Shown: positions 1-12,196, counted from the stretch's first letter. The stretch is 64,000 nt of DNA from Hofstenia miamia (GCA_900660155.1 CABFPE010000079.1:1104335-1168334); one strand, 5' to 3'. The notes: generated by a model from the letters alone, not told the origin. Program-made: numbers and translations.

Positions 1-2507
1 CATGTTTGATTTATAAGCCATTGATTCAACTACGGAAATGTATCTAAGTTAAAAGACTTTTATTCAAAACAGCAGTGAAAATCAAGTAATTAAGCAACGT
101 ATAATGCTGCTCTCTTCATCAAGGGCAGCAGTTATCTCATCAACTACACAGACTACAGAGGTCAAAAAAAGAAGAGAGAACTTGAAAAACATCAGTAACA
201 TTTAAAAGAAGCTGTAAGCTTTATCCAGCCATTGTAGCGGTTTTGGAGGAGCAACAATTCTTATTATTAAGAATTATGATTTCGTTTCGATAGAATAAAC
301 ACTAATATATTCATCACTACGTGAGAATAGCAAAAGAAACAGAAAATATCTTATTAATATCATCATTATTATATAATGAATTGGCATCTCCATACAGCTA
401 AAAAACTTGTTTCAACCATTCTGAGTGCTTTCACACTTGAAGTATTTACCAGTGGCTGAGTTGAGAGGCGCTCGAGAAGCTCTCCACCCGAGCCGATGTA
501 TAAACTGGCCATTGCAAATTCTTAAGCCTACGTGCAAATTTTCACTTGCATCGGTTATCAACAGATACTAATATTTGTCAGTACATAGAAATTTATGCTT
601 GTTAGATAATGCACATGTACGTGAGGTAATTCATTGCATTGTAGATGAAAAAGCAAACAAATTGAAGAAAATAAAAAATATTGAAATTTTTTTGGAAGAT
701 TTTACATTTTTCCTGATAAAACTTGCAAACATGTTGCAAGAAATTTCGTGGAAATGCTAAGAATCTTAATTAAGATTTTCAAAATTTCACAGAATTCACA
801 AGAAATTTCGAGATTAATTAAAAAATGCAATATTACAATATTTATGAACATTATAGTCCAAAAAATGCTACTAATAACATTAACAAATAGTTTGCAAATT
901 ATTGCTAGCATAATCAGTTGACTTACAGCGGAGGCAAATTTCCTAATAATGACAAGAAGCATACAAATCTAGACTAACCAGAATTATTTTATCATTGAGA
1001 AAGTACCCATAAATTTGAAAAGTCATTTTTTAATTGACCAAAGTTTTGAATTAATTAAGAGTTAGAAAATTTTTAGTAGATGTATTTAGAATTAGTATAA
1101 CTTTCATGAATATATTATTTTAAAATTAAATTGTATTTATCTATTATAATTTAAGAAAATTTCGAAATTGAAAAAACGCTTTTCACAAATATAAAAAAAA
1201 TATAAAATTTATATATAAACATAAACTAGTACACTAATACTGCATCTACTGTCAGCTAATGACTGTTACCATACCATTTTGGATTTTACAACAAATTATT
1301 ATAAATATAACCAATACAAATAAATGTATGCTATGCTGTAATAACTTACTTCAAAAAATACTTAAAGCTCTTTGCAAGAGAACTAAATTTTCAAAATCAT
1401 TTCAAGAAATCTTCAAAAAAATTCTTGATAATTTCTTTTATAAAACTTCCAAGATCTTTCAAATGAATCAAGGAATTAGGATTTATTCAAGAACTTTTCA
1501 ATATTTTCCAAGTTTTCAAGCTAGGGATGTCGATTCCAAATCATAAGTGGTCATTGCAACTTTTATTATTTTTGCCACATTACCACATTTTTTACGATAT
1601 TTTAGCAACTTTTTCGTTGTTTCCTTGATTATATAGTAATATTTTTTAAAATTATAGCATTCCTAAAGCTTACTGCTAGGCGGTTTTCAAAAAATTTGTT
1701 CTGTTTCGGTTTCCTTGAACATCAAGACCGTTTTTGAACCGACTACTATCGTAATTCATGAAACGTTATTCAAGAAAAAAATACCTTTCTAATGTATATT
1801 TTCATAACACTGCGTTAAGTTGAAAAAAAATTAAAACAAATCTACATATATTTCTAAAATAACTTACTATTACTCAACACTGCTCTAAACCAAGACCAAC
1901 TGTAATCGCGGCCAGGCAATTTGCAGTATAAAAAGGAAAAAGTAGCAATAAATACTCTTGCAAAAATGGCGAATTGGTGCAAAATTTTGTCCAAATATGC
2001 AATGCAGAGAATATCAAAAATTTCCTTCCAATTTGTTTTGCTACAACCATTGTATTTGCTTCCCAACATAAAAAGGTTCATCAAACAATTAATGGATTTA
2101 CAAAGCAAAAAATGAAATGAAATTTCTAGAAATATTTTACCTTAAAATTGAAAGGTTAGATCTACATTTCTGCTTTAATAGATTTATATTCGCTGATTTT
2201 TTCTCCCGTCAAATCATAAATTTTGTTATGCAGAAAATGACTGTTTATTGTAAACGGCCTCATTATATTTGAATGAAGGTTTCGCAATTTTCAAGAAATC
2301 AAAGCGCTTCAAAAGTACATTGATGTGTAAGATTGCTAATTCTTTGATTTGATTACTTAAAGTGATTTTCTGCATCAAATCTTGGTCTGTGTTGAAGTGT
2401 GTTGACTGCCTCATTTTTGTTAATTTTAATGCAAATCGCCAGGCCGGGATTATAGTAGACATTGTTTATGCAAAAATTGACATATAATTTATAAAGACTG
2501 TTGTGAA
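1..2507. other. AT-rich stretch without a supported gene
   Basis: Only short open frames occur, stop-dense and without splice-site context or recognisable domains. I see no RNA gene or intact transposon. It is most simply intergenic or intronic DNA. Confidence 0.6.
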
Positions 2508-3275
2508 AATAATATTAATATTTTGAAATTTACATTAGTATCATATACTCTTCTAAATTTCAGCTTAAGTTTCTAATTTCAGTGTGTAGATCTTATTGTA
2601 AGTTTCTAAGGTTCCCAAATTGTATAACAAACTTAAACATTAAAGGAATATTTTTGGTAAGCATTATAAAATGGGCCGAATTTGCATTAATTTAAATGGG
2701 CCTACTTTCATCTTTGAGTTAGCATAGATATACATGCATATGATTTGTGCTGTAGAGATATGTGGGTTCCATGAAATTTCCCAGGGAAAATTTCTTGGGC
2801 AGGGTTGGTTGGAAATCAAAATTCTACCCCGTGGACAATCTTGGTGTACAATGTATGTTTAACAATCGTCAACTGCGCCAAATTATATCATTTTCATTTT
2901 GGGTTTTTTACAAAATATGAGTCGAATGCGCTGCTTTTGAATTGAGAATTAGTTTATACTAACTGTAAGTTTTGGGACTGCACTCCTGGCTAATAATACC
3001 CATAATCTTTTTGTCTGATTCAGCACAGAGATGAATATGGACGGAAAAATCATGCCCAAGCCTGACCGGCCTAGGAAGCTTTATGTACAGCCCAATTAAT
3101 TTAACACCAATTCGGCCCATTTTATAATTGCCAAAAAATTTTTTGGTTTGCTACACCAAAATTTGGTATGTTAGAAAATTCGAATACGAACTACACACTG
3201 AAATAGAAGATCCTAAGCTTACATCTAAAAGAGTATATGATACTAATGTAAGACTTCAATAAATATATATATTTT
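2508..3275. repeat. Foldback-like inverted repeat, arms of about 190 nt
   Basis: The left arm (about 2508-2702) matches the reverse complement of the right arm (about 3090-3275) with small gaps. Shared blocks are TACATTAGTATCATATACTC, TTTCAGTGTGTAG and ATAAAATGGGCCGAATT. The roughly 390-nt spacer carries no clear ORF. The arms are imperfect, so this is an old structure. A non-autonomous DNA transposon with long inverted repeats is the likeliest origin. Further GGGC-rich sequence continues to about 3345, where CAGGGATTGGGC (minus strand) resembles a hAT end, so the true border may lie outside the arms. No target duplication was found. Confidence 0.6.
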
Positions 3276-4738
3276 TTAACATATTGCACTTTAGTCAGTT
3301 TTTTTAAATGTCGGCCCATTTTTTCCAGCAGTTCAGCCCAATCCCTGTCCGGGACATGTCTATATCTGATTCAGCAGGCGGATTTTGCCTCTGCATTAAA
3401 TTGTTTAAGACAACTATCTTCTTTGCTTAAGACCCTTGTCACACAAATTCAAGTTGTAAATTATGATGCTAACCAAGCTCTAAATTTATTCCCTCGTGTT
3501 AAGAATGACCGAGTAAATTAAGACAATAATTTTGTAAAACATGGAGCAACATTTTGAGGCTCAACCACAGCCAAAGGTGACTCGTAGGAGTTGGTCTTGG
3601 AATAGCAGATGTCCTATGCTTTGATATGACCCCTCGCTGCATTTGCAAGAGATCTTCCCACCTTGAAAAGAATACTATTACAAATTTAATGTTTATATTT
3701 CCTTCATTGATGCCCTACCAAAAGTGAGATTAAGGCAGAGTTTATGACTTGGAAAAGCATGCAGTTAGGTGTCGAAGATAAGCACCCAAACAACGGCCTA
3801 GATGTACACGTTGCCGCTAAATCCGTGGTTCTTCCAAGTATTTATTTATATTATTTTTACTATGGGTGTTACTATAGCTGAGTCGAAAATAAAATTTTCT
3901 AAATTCAATGTGTTGCTAATATCGCTGTGAAGAGCAATGACTGATATTCAATAATTCTTGTTGATCAGAGAGAATTGTACACTTTCACAGACGATGTGAT
4001 TGAAGAATTCTGAAAGCATCCCGATAGGTTTTGTATTGTACTGTAATACAGTTTGAAATTGCATATTGGATATTTTTTGACTTAGTGTAGAAAATGTATA
4101 TGCATGTATTTAATAGCACTTGAATTATAAGATCATCAAGGTGACAGGTTTCTAGTGCTTAGTACTTATATAAATTGAGATTTATTGTTATCTGTTATTA
4201 TATGTATAGTCATGAAGGATTGTATAAACAAAGTATAGAGTATATACAAACCGCCCGTATGGTCTATAAAGTAAAACATTTTCCTGCATCACTGAGACCC
4301 CTCTGACATACATTCCTTAATCGGCCCCTGGTATTTCCAGGTAGCAATAATACTGTAGAAGGCTATCTGTGACGCTAAAACATTTGGGCTTTACTATGTT
4401 TGCTATCATGTAAAACTAATTACATGGCAAAATGTATTCTAGATGAAATTAAGAATTCTGCGCAACTTTTAAAATGAAAATTTACTTAAAAGAGAGTCAT
4501 TTGAATTTAGTATCTTACGGAATGTTCCAATTAAAATTTATTGGTTGACCTGCAACTCTCTTTTGAAAAGCATCTACAAAGTGGACTTAATAGATCACTC
4601 AACTCCATTCTTAAAGATGCATATCTCAAAGTGAATTTTAACCAATATAACCTCAATAGCATTTACTTAGTTCACTTTTTGCAACTTTATACCGCATTTT
4701 CGTTTCAGATTTGTAAAATAACACATACAAAATATACA

Positions 4739-4740
<2 letters not shown>
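3276..4740. other. Stretch without a supported gene
   Basis: No intact ORF or recognisable domain. At 4315-4330 the sequence CCTTAATCGGCCCCTG resembles one end of a hAT element, but I found no partner end. On the minus strand near 3360-3640 several short open segments are broken by stops and cannot be assigned. Confidence 0.5.

Positions 4741-4774
<34 letters not shown>
4741..4774. repeat. (TA)n microsatellite
   Basis: An almost uninterrupted TA dinucleotide run of about 34 bases. Confidence 0.95.
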
Positions 4775-4777
<3 letters not shown>

Positions 4778-5409
4778 CAATATGTGAATTCATACAAACA
4801 AGAACAACAAAATTTGCAAACTTATTTACAATTAGTTATAAATATAAGCAACAACATAAGTCATCAAACGTTCATAAATAAGATGACCTTCGAATATTCA
4901 CAAGGAGTTTATTAAGAGCATTACTGGGCGTATGGTGCATGCATTTTTCAAATTTATTTGTTGTTTGCATTAAATATATTAATACAGATATTGATTGTTC
5001 GTTGAATATCATTATGCTTATGTTGATTACATTATACCAACAGAAGAAAATGTAATTTTACTTCGGTAAGTCAATTCCTAAAGTTAATTTTCAAAATTTA
5101 TAAATTCAGACAATATGATAGTTCAAAGAAGTTAACAATTAATTACTAGTAGACAGCATAAGGCTAAATTCATATACAAGCACAAGCAAAGCATATACAC
5201 CTAGATATCATACAACCGTATTCGAATTGTAAATTCACAATGTTCCCAAACTGCAAACATAAAATCTCCACAACAAATTTGATGGCTCAATGGAGAAGTA
5301 GTAATTGAGGTATATTCCAAAAATTTTATAGCTAAAATTTTAAATTATATAATACTTATATTGAGAGCGGATTATATAAATGCAATTATCCCAGGCAGGA
5401 GATATACTG
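4775..5409. other. Stretch without a supported gene
   Basis: AT-rich sequence up to the first assembly gap. No gene, RNA or transposon end can be supported. Confidence 0.6.
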
Positions 5410-6409
5410 NNNNNNNNNNNNNNNNNNNNNNNNNNNNNNNNNNNNNNNNNNNNNNNNNNNNNNNNNNNNNNNNNNNNNNNNNNNNNNNNNNNNNNNNNNN
5501 NNNNNNNNNNNNNNNNNNNNNNNNNNNNNNNNNNNNNNNNNNNNNNNNNNNNNNNNNNNNNNNNNNNNNNNNNNNNNNNNNNNNNNNNNNNNNNNNNNNN
5601 NNNNNNNNNNNNNNNNNNNNNNNNNNNNNNNNNNNNNNNNNNNNNNNNNNNNNNNNNNNNNNNNNNNNNNNNNNNNNNNNNNNNNNNNNNNNNNNNNNNN
5701 NNNNNNNNNNNNNNNNNNNNNNNNNNNNNNNNNNNNNNNNNNNNNNNNNNNNNNNNNNNNNNNNNNNNNNNNNNNNNNNNNNNNNNNNNNNNNNNNNNNN
5801 NNNNNNNNNNNNNNNNNNNNNNNNNNNNNNNNNNNNNNNNNNNNNNNNNNNNNNNNNNNNNNNNNNNNNNNNNNNNNNNNNNNNNNNNNNNNNNNNNNNN
5901 NNNNNNNNNNNNNNNNNNNNNNNNNNNNNNNNNNNNNNNNNNNNNNNNNNNNNNNNNNNNNNNNNNNNNNNNNNNNNNNNNNNNNNNNNNNNNNNNNNNN
6001 NNNNNNNNNNNNNNNNNNNNNNNNNNNNNNNNNNNNNNNNNNNNNNNNNNNNNNNNNNNNNNNNNNNNNNNNNNNNNNNNNNNNNNNNNNNNNNNNNNNN
6101 NNNNNNNNNNNNNNNNNNNNNNNNNNNNNNNNNNNNNNNNNNNNNNNNNNNNNNNNNNNNNNNNNNNNNNNNNNNNNNNNNNNNNNNNNNNNNNNNNNNN
6201 NNNNNNNNNNNNNNNNNNNNNNNNNNNNNNNNNNNNNNNNNNNNNNNNNNNNNNNNNNNNNNNNNNNNNNNNNNNNNNNNNNNNNNNNNNNNNNNNNNNN
6301 NNNNNNNNNNNNNNNNNNNNNNNNNNNNNNNNNNNNNNNNNNNNNNNNNNNNNNNNNNNNNNNNNNNNNNNNNNNNNNNNNNNNNNNNNNNNNNNNNNNN
6401 NNNNNNNNN
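5410..6409. other. Assembly gap of exactly 1,000 N
   Basis: The run of N is exactly 1,000 bases, as are the other two long gaps, so it is a placeholder of nominal size. LINE A coding sequence starts immediately to its right, so the 5' part of that element probably lies in the gap. Confidence 0.97.
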
Positions 6410-6464
6410 ATCTCAATTTACTGATACATTCATACGAATTGTTTTTATTCAGTCACGTCAACAC

Positions 6465-7271
6465 ATGTCAACACTGAATAATCAACGAAGCAAGAGTATT
6501 ACATGCAACAAATTAATACATTGCCATGAAGAAATTTTTACATGTATAACATGTAGCAACAAGATGCACTGGAAAGAAGAGTGTACTGGATTCCCTGTTA
6601 ATTTCCTGGACCTTCTGGAAAACTTTCGTGACAACTGTCTGACGTGCTGCAATCAATGTGTCAAAAGTGGACATAAAGAAGCAATTCTATCCGATATTAC
6701 CAGAGCTAATTTTACCAAAGAACAATCAGTTGGTCTCACAACTATAGAATCAAAGATTAATGATGTCGCCAAGGATATTGCATCGATGCCTAAGCCACCA
6801 TCGGAAATCCACAGGACTGAAGAAAGTACAGCTGAATCTCAAAATTCGAAACAGGACAGAGATGTTATGTATCGAATCCGAATTGATGGACTCGCTGAAG
6901 CCACTGATGGCGACTTCTTTAATCAAGAAGAAAAGAATGTAAGTGATGTATTCAGGTTTCTGGGAAGTGAGTTAGTGCGAGTTAGAGATTTTAGAAGGAT
7001 AGGTAAATATCGGAAAGATTCACGCAGACCTCGTACCGTGATTGCTACTTTAGATAGTCATTGGGAGGTAAGGAAAATCTTGGCGTCTGCACACAAACTT
7101 AAAAATTATACTGCAAATATCTACATAAATCGTGATTTGACCGTGGCTGAACAGATGAAAGAAAAAGAACTGCTTAAACGGAGGTATGAAATGATTCAAG
7201 AAGGAACTGACAAGAAGTCAATCAAAATTAAGAACTTGAAACTGTTGATAAATGGTAAAGAGATGAATTAA
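6465..7271 (+). CDS. LINE A ORF1 protein with PHD-like zinc finger
   Basis: Likely RNA-binding/chaperone ORF1 product of LINE A, 268 residues from the ATG at 6465. The frame is open from the gap edge at 6411, so an upstream start inside the gap is possible. Residues 14-65 carry a Cys/His array (C14, C20, C27, C30, H35, C40, C58, C61/C62, C65) of the PHD-like kind found in many CR1-group ORF1 proteins. Residues about 125-245 form a mixed region (VMYRIRIDGL, RPRTVIATLDS, KNYTANIYINRDLT, KRRYEMIQEG) like the RRM-type C-terminal part of such proteins. It ends 24 bases before the endonuclease frame starts. Confidence 0.85.
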   Translation: MSTLNNQRSKSITCNKLIHCHEEIFTCITCSNKMHWKEECTGFPVNFLDLLENFRDNCLTCCNQCVKSGHKEAILSDITRANFTKEQSVGLTTIESKINDVAKDIASMPKPPSEIHRTEESTAESQNSKQDRDVMYRIRIDGLAEATDGDFFNQEEKNVSDVFRFLGSELVRVRDFRRIGKYRKDSRRPRTVIATLDSHWEVRKILASAHKLKNYTANIYINRDLTVAEQMKEKELLKRRYEMIQEGTDKKSIKIKNLKLLINGKEMN

Positions 7272-7295
7272 CTAGGAAGCGAAAAGTCGGTTGAA

Positions 7296-7736
7296 ATGTC
7301 TATTGCTAGGCAATATCTGCCAGTTATATTTTCTCAGAATATTAATGGAATACGGTCAAAATCTCAGGAGATTGAAGTGTACGCAAGCACGTATAACAAT
7401 ATAGCTATTATTGCTTTGCAGGAAACCAAAATCAACAACTCGATCCCAGACGGACAAATTCACCTCAACAATTTTTATGTTTTTCGCCTTGATCGAGACA
7501 CCTCATTTTCTAAAAAGAAGGAAAGCGGGGTGTTAATCACGTATGTAAGTATTTATGGGGTAATTAAAAAAGCAATAGTAAGCTGTCAAAAAAAATCAAT
7601 TAGTGAGATCTTTAAAGTACTTAAGGGTAAGTATCAATTCGATGACTCAACGCCCCAACCACCCTGGCAAATACGCCACCAATTGGAAATGTCATTTTTA
7701 GCTATCATATGTGTCTCTTGCAAACACGGTAGGTAA
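7296..7736 (+). pseudogene. LINE A endonuclease, internally deleted
   Basis: This is the N-terminal part of ORF2. The open frame gives FSQNINGIRSKSQEIE and IIALQETKIN, the first two conserved blocks of the apurinic/apyrimidinic-type endonuclease that nicks target DNA for reverse transcription; the E of QETK is a catalytic position. After KKESGVLITYV the family pattern is lost and the GDFN and SDH blocks are missing. The domain normally spans about 220 residues and roughly half is gone. The frame stops at 7736 and the RT resumes at 7801, so a deletion plus frame damage separates the two. Confidence 0.8.
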
Positions 7737-7800
7737 ACTCTAGGAATGCAAACAACGGTCAAGCTATCTCTTTAAGCACAGTAGCCAGGATATAGAATAT

Positions 7801-9750
7801 ATGAGATATATATTTGAATCAACGGATTGGAACTTATTTAACGAGAATAGCAGTTCTGTTGACGAGCTGGTCCTGACTGTGGAGGGATACGTTAGCTTTG
7901 TCGATGAAATGTTTCCTAAGAAGAAAACATTGACAAAAGAGCAACAAATCTATGACCGGACTACACCTACTACCGAAATTAAGAACTTACTTAAGAAGAA
8001 GCAACAAGCTATAATCAAAGGAAATAAGAAGGAGCGCAATTATATTCAAAGTGCTATATGTCGCAAGGTCAAAGAGGTTAGAACAAATGCTATCACTGGA
8101 ATGACCAGAAATGAACTATATGAGGCAGTTCGTGACAGGACGAAGAACATGAAAGATAGCCAAGTCAGGATAAATAGAGATGATGTTGAAAAATTGAACG
8201 ACTTCTTTGCACGTTTCAATGAAGATGCAGATAAGGATGAATCATTGATTAAGGATGCTTTAGAAACTGAAGATGACGTTGAAATAGACGAAGAAATGGT
8301 AAGCAGGCTATTTAAGTCAATTGATGTCAAGAAAAGTAATGGGAAGGGAATAATATCACCTACAATATTCAAGGAGTTCCATCGTGAGTTAGCTTATCCA
8401 TATCGTTCAATTTACGAAAAGAGTTTCCGTGATCAATCATACCCTGTCGTCAATTACTGGAAACATGGCCTGGTCAGTCCAGTTCCTAAAACATCCACTC
8501 CCAGCCTTGAAAATCCAAAGGTTTTTCGTCCTATTTCTGTAACACCGGTACAAGCAAGATGTCTTGACAAAATTGGATTGAGTACTTTTATTAAAGTCAC
8601 AGCGGCAGATCAGGACGTTCTGCAATTTGCCTATAAAAAACAGAGGAATTGTTGTGATGCCTTGTTATACATGCTTGATAAAATCTCGGAGCTGCTTGAC
8701 AATAGAGAACTATGTCTTGTCAAAGTTCTCTTCGTTGACTTTTCATCTGCATTTAACACTATCCTGCCAAACAAACTCCTCAACGGTTTGAGCAAGAAGA
8801 CGAACTCTCATTGGATTGTGAATTGGATTGCTAGCTATTTCATTGGATGGGAGCAAAGTACAAAAGGTACAAAGTGTACCTCGTCTCCTATACAAATGAA
8901 AGTCGGCATACCACAAGGTGGCCCTCTAAGTGGTCCGTTGTTTACATACAGCACTGATGATATAAACACATCGGCAATGCCAAGTTCTAAGGTGGATCTG
9001 GCAAAGTATTCAGATGACACTAGGCTTCTATGCCCAATCTCCAAGTCAACTGCTGAGGAGGATTTTGATGATTACTGTCGGTCTGCAAACGCTTTTGCTG
9101 AAATGTGTGAATCGAAGAACTTGTACTTCAACCCTTCTAAATCACATGAGGTGACGTTTCAACAGAAATGCAGAGATAATGAATTAAAAAGTTATATTAC
9201 GAAGACGGCAGTCATTAAGGGCGACAATATACCTTGTGCTGAATCGATAAAATATCTTGGTGTCATTCTCCAGAAGAACCTCCGCTGGAGCCTGCATGTA
9301 AATCAGGTTGTCAAAAAGTGCAATTTCTTAGTAAAATCGATTGCAAACATTTTAAAGCATACGAGTCGGTGTCAAAGTCTCCACATTTTTGAAACTCACA
9401 TCTCGCCTATATACCTGTATGCGTCCGAGGTCTGGGTACCTGGTCTGTTGGAAAATGACAAAAAGAGGTTAAGAAAGCCTCTTAAGTTATATGGAAGAAT
9501 AGCAAATATAAGTAAGGAAGACTTAGTCAATAATGTTAATAATAAATTTTCCAGATTATTCATAAATACGGTGAATAAGATTATACAAGACGAAAGACAT
9601 CCTCTTCATGATCAATTTATGGTCGCACGTTCGAACATACGAAGGAATCGATTTCAAACGAAATATTGCAGAACAGAAATACGAAGCCGAATTTTTGTGC
9701 CTGTAGTTCTTCGATATCTAGTCTATGGTACCATACCCGAATTTCTTTAA
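7801..9750 (+). CDS. LINE A reverse transcriptase (ORF2 C-terminal part)
   Basis: A 649-codon frame containing the complete RT domain. In order: linker with Lys-rich helices; FRPISVTPVQ (finger region); VDFSSAFNTI (motif A, catalytic Asp near residue 313); GIPQGGPLSGPLF (motif B); KYSDDTRLL (motif C, near residue 403); SIKYLGVIL (motif D). Motif C reads YSDD instead of the usual YADD; both catalytic aspartates remain. The C-terminal 150 residues match the usual LINE thumb and tail (CNFLVKSI, YLYASEVWVPG). The ATG at 7801 is the first in the frame but probably not a native start, because RT normally continues from the endonuclease. No frameshift was seen inside. Confidence 0.9.
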   Translation: MRYIFESTDWNLFNENSSSVDELVLTVEGYVSFVDEMFPKKKTLTKEQQIYDRTTPTTEIKNLLKKKQQAIIKGNKKERNYIQSAICRKVKEVRTNAITGMTRNELYEAVRDRTKNMKDSQVRINRDDVEKLNDFFARFNEDADKDESLIKDALETEDDVEIDEEMVSRLFKSIDVKKSNGKGIISPTIFKEFHRELAYPYRSIYEKSFRDQSYPVVNYWKHGLVSPVPKTSTPSLENPKVFRPISVTPVQARCLDKIGLSTFIKVTAADQDVLQFAYKKQRNCCDALLYMLDKISELLDNRELCLVKVLFVDFSSAFNTILPNKLLNGLSKKTNSHWIVNWIASYFIGWEQSTKGTKCTSSPIQMKVGIPQGGPLSGPLFTYSTDDINTSAMPSSKVDLAKYSDDTRLLCPISKSTAEEDFDDYCRSANAFAEMCESKNLYFNPSKSHEVTFQQKCRDNELKSYITKTAVIKGDNIPCAESIKYLGVILQKNLRWSLHVNQVVKKCNFLVKSIANILKHTSRCQSLHIFETHISPIYLYASEVWVPGLLENDKKRLRKPLKLYGRIANISKEDLVNNVNNKFSRLFINTVNKIIQDERHPLHDQFMVARSNIRRNRFQTKYCRTEIRSRIFVPVVLRYLVYGTIPEFL

Positions 9751-9860
9751 CTTTATAATCAACGGACTATCTTAGTTCCTTTGCTTCCTACTTCCTTCTT
9801 ATTCCTCCATTCACGTTCCTATTCAATCATTATGTACTTTTAGTGCATATTTGTTTTGTG

Positions 9861-9896
9861 GGAAATAAAGCTTTATTTATTTATTATTGTTTATTA
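9861..9896 (+). terminator. LINE A polyadenylation signal and 3' short-repeat tail
   Basis: GGAAATAAAGC followed by TTTATTTATTTATTATTG. The AATAAA and the TTTA/TTA tail mark the 3' end of the element. No target-site duplication could be defined because the 5' end is missing. Confidence 0.7.
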
Positions 9897-10360
9897 CAAA
9901 TAGCAGGTTCCTGTGATAAAGTGCCATACCGAAGGAAAGGGATTTGGAGGGTCTTTTCCACAAAAAGAACTTTAGAAATGGATTAGGATAGCATAACTAT
10001 ATGAAAAACCAATATATTTCAATAAATAAATATTAATTATTATGACCAAAGAGTTGTCCGCAAAAAAGAATTTAATTCTATTAATTGAAGATCATGAGAT
10101 GAAAAGAACTTATTGAATAGTACTGTAAAGCAGAGTCTAATATTAAATGGCTCATATTGGAAAACATATCATAAGATTATACTCTCTTGCAGTTATCAAT
10201 ATGCAGTGTCGTCGGTATATGCTTACTTTCTAAAATAGAATTTGTAAGTAGTGAGTTAATGTGGATTTATGCCATTTTTACTATTGCATTGAATGTAATT
10301 TCATATTTATTACTTCAAAAATTTTCCACTCAATCTGAACTTTAAAAAAGTAATCAGCTC
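9897..10360. other. Stretch without a supported gene
   Basis: AT-rich spacer between LINE A and the next miniature element; nothing supported. Confidence 0.6.
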
Positions 10361-10842
10361 CAGCGTTACAGTGGATCGCATATTTTCCAATCTCTATCCA
10401 ATTTAATCAACAAAAAGTTACATGGATCAATTCATAAAGGATCCATATCCAGCTTTAAAAAGTCCCCTGAACAAAAATGTAAAACACACACACACAGCAT
10501 TTCATAAGTTATTTTGAAGGAAAGAAACACAATATCTCAATGCAAGGATTAATATGTAAGTTATAATGCCTAGCATGAAATTAGCTCCCTTGGTGTAAAA
10601 TGTTTGTACACACGTGCAATATTGTCATATGTGTACGAACATGATTGTAAGTTTATTTTTATTGTTCATTTTAAGCTATTTTACTTAAAAATTTCCCATA
10701 AGAATCAATAAATTTCTGCTAGCCATTATTTTTGATACACAATGATCCATAGGTATCCATAAAGTTAAGTTTCTGATCAATATCCAGTGTTCTACATGGA
10801 TTGCATCGATCTATATTTAGATCCATATCCAAGGCAACGCTG
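10361..10842. mobile_element. hAT-like miniature element with GGATC-type motifs
   Basis: The left end CAGCGTTACAGTGGATCG and the right end, read on the minus strand, CAGCGTTGCCTTGGATATGG, form short terminal inverted repeats starting CAGCGTT, a common hAT-type terminus. Inside, copies of GGATC, GATCCATA and ATCCATATCC recur on both strands near both ends, as subterminal transposase-binding repeats do. No transposase is encoded. The flanking octamers (ATCAGCTC and CAACTCAC) do not match, so no target duplication supports the exact borders. Confidence 0.55.
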
Positions 10843-12145
10843 CAACTCACAGACTCCTACTGCAAGCGATTGGCAATTGCAATATGAAGCCTTATTCAGT
10901 AATTGCATTATTGTTGCGATCAAATTTAAATTTTTTATTTTTCTACAAAATTGGCTATGGGCTGTTTATCAATTAATTCCAAAAATGAAACCTATATTAA
11001 TTTCGACCACAATTAGAACTAGGATCAAATTCTGGCTTGCTGAATCTTTTTCTACTAAGTTTAGGCAAAAATCACACATTGAATCAACATTTGCTAGAGA
11101 GTGTTTATAAACAATTCAATTGCTGTTTTCCTGGAATTTTCATAATTCAATCCAAATAATAACCTTAGTTTTGCAATGTTCCGAAGTCCCTTATCCCTAT
11201 TTTACATTTATGACCCAAGTCGCAATTTAGACATATTACCACTGAAATATTTAGTCCGGAGTTCCAATCATGTGGGACGGTAGCTAGTAAATTTCATGAG
11301 ATTGAATGATCCTACAGAACTCTATCTGCATTAGTGGAACGCCTTTGTATTTTTGCGCATCCTGATGAAGTACTAGATTATCTTATGTTCATCTCAACTG
11401 CTAATTGCTGCTTGTCCTCACATCAGTGATTTTCAACCTTGATGAGATGAATATATGACTAATATGCTAAAGAGATTATCATTTCGATATTCTGTTACAA
11501 AACATAAGAAACGAGCAACACTATGAATTAAGTTAGTAAGATAATTTAAGCAAATTAAAGTTGCTTTACAAAAGTCTGAGATTTTGACATTTATGATCTA
11601 TTAACAATGCTGCATTATAGAGTTTATCTCAAAAATATTTGCTTCCTTCGAAAATTATTAATTATATTTGAAATTATATTAATTGGCACGCTGTGCTGGC
11701 ATCTCATGGCATTCCTGTCATCTTCATGTAATTTTATTGTTACATTAGAAGTTTTGTTGTATTTACATAAGCTGATATATTATATATTACGTACATAATA
11801 TGATTTACATATTAAATCACATTAGAAACAACAAAATAAATTAAATTTTTGACCTCAATAGTGTTTAATACACTCCAATAGAAGTTGACCTTTTGTTAAT
11901 ACACATTATATAGTGAATTTAGGTTGCCTAATGCAACATTTTTTTTTCACAACAAAAGAAGTTCACAGGATCATTGGCCGCAAAAATATTTCAGCTGCAA
12001 TAAATCAATCTCTCTGGCATTGCAAATGTATCTCCTAATCATAACATGGGGAGTAGATATAGTTGTTATAACAAACGGAAGAGAATAATGATAAGAATAA
12101 TAATAAGAGTAAAAGCAAATTTATTGCTGAAAAAAATAACAAACT

Positions 12146-12148
<3 letters not shown>
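10843..12148. other. Stretch without a supported gene
   Basis: AT-rich, no domain-bearing ORF, no paired transposon ends recognised. Confidence 0.55.

Positions 12149-12196
<48 letters not shown>

Larger units (their letters stand above)
6410..9896 (+). mobile_element. LINE A: CR1-like non-LTR retrotransposon, 5' end in gap
   Basis: Order is ORF1 (PHD-like finger plus nucleic-acid-binding C-terminus), apurinic-type endonuclease, reverse transcriptase, short 3' UTR with AATAAA, then a tail of TTTATTTATTATT. This order and the short-repeat tail rather than poly(A) are typical of the CR1/L2/Rex1 group; assignment to CR1 proper is inference. It is the youngest-looking LINE here, because ORF1 and the RT ORF are each open over their full visible length. 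The endonuclease has lost its middle, so the copy is probably dead. It is richer in G and C than the flanking DNA. Confidence 0.9.

Noticed and set aside
3360-3640. Minus-strand pieces faintly like a DIRS/tyrosine-recombinase element coat region
   Set aside because: Stops and frame changes are too frequent and no conserved motif could be confirmed.
4315-4330. Single hAT-like terminus CAGGGGCCGATTAAGG (minus strand)
   Set aside because: No partner end or target duplication found, so it is mentioned only as a fragment.
5340-6477. Long open frames across the first N gap
   Set aside because: They exist only because N codons contain no stops; the same holds for the other two gaps.
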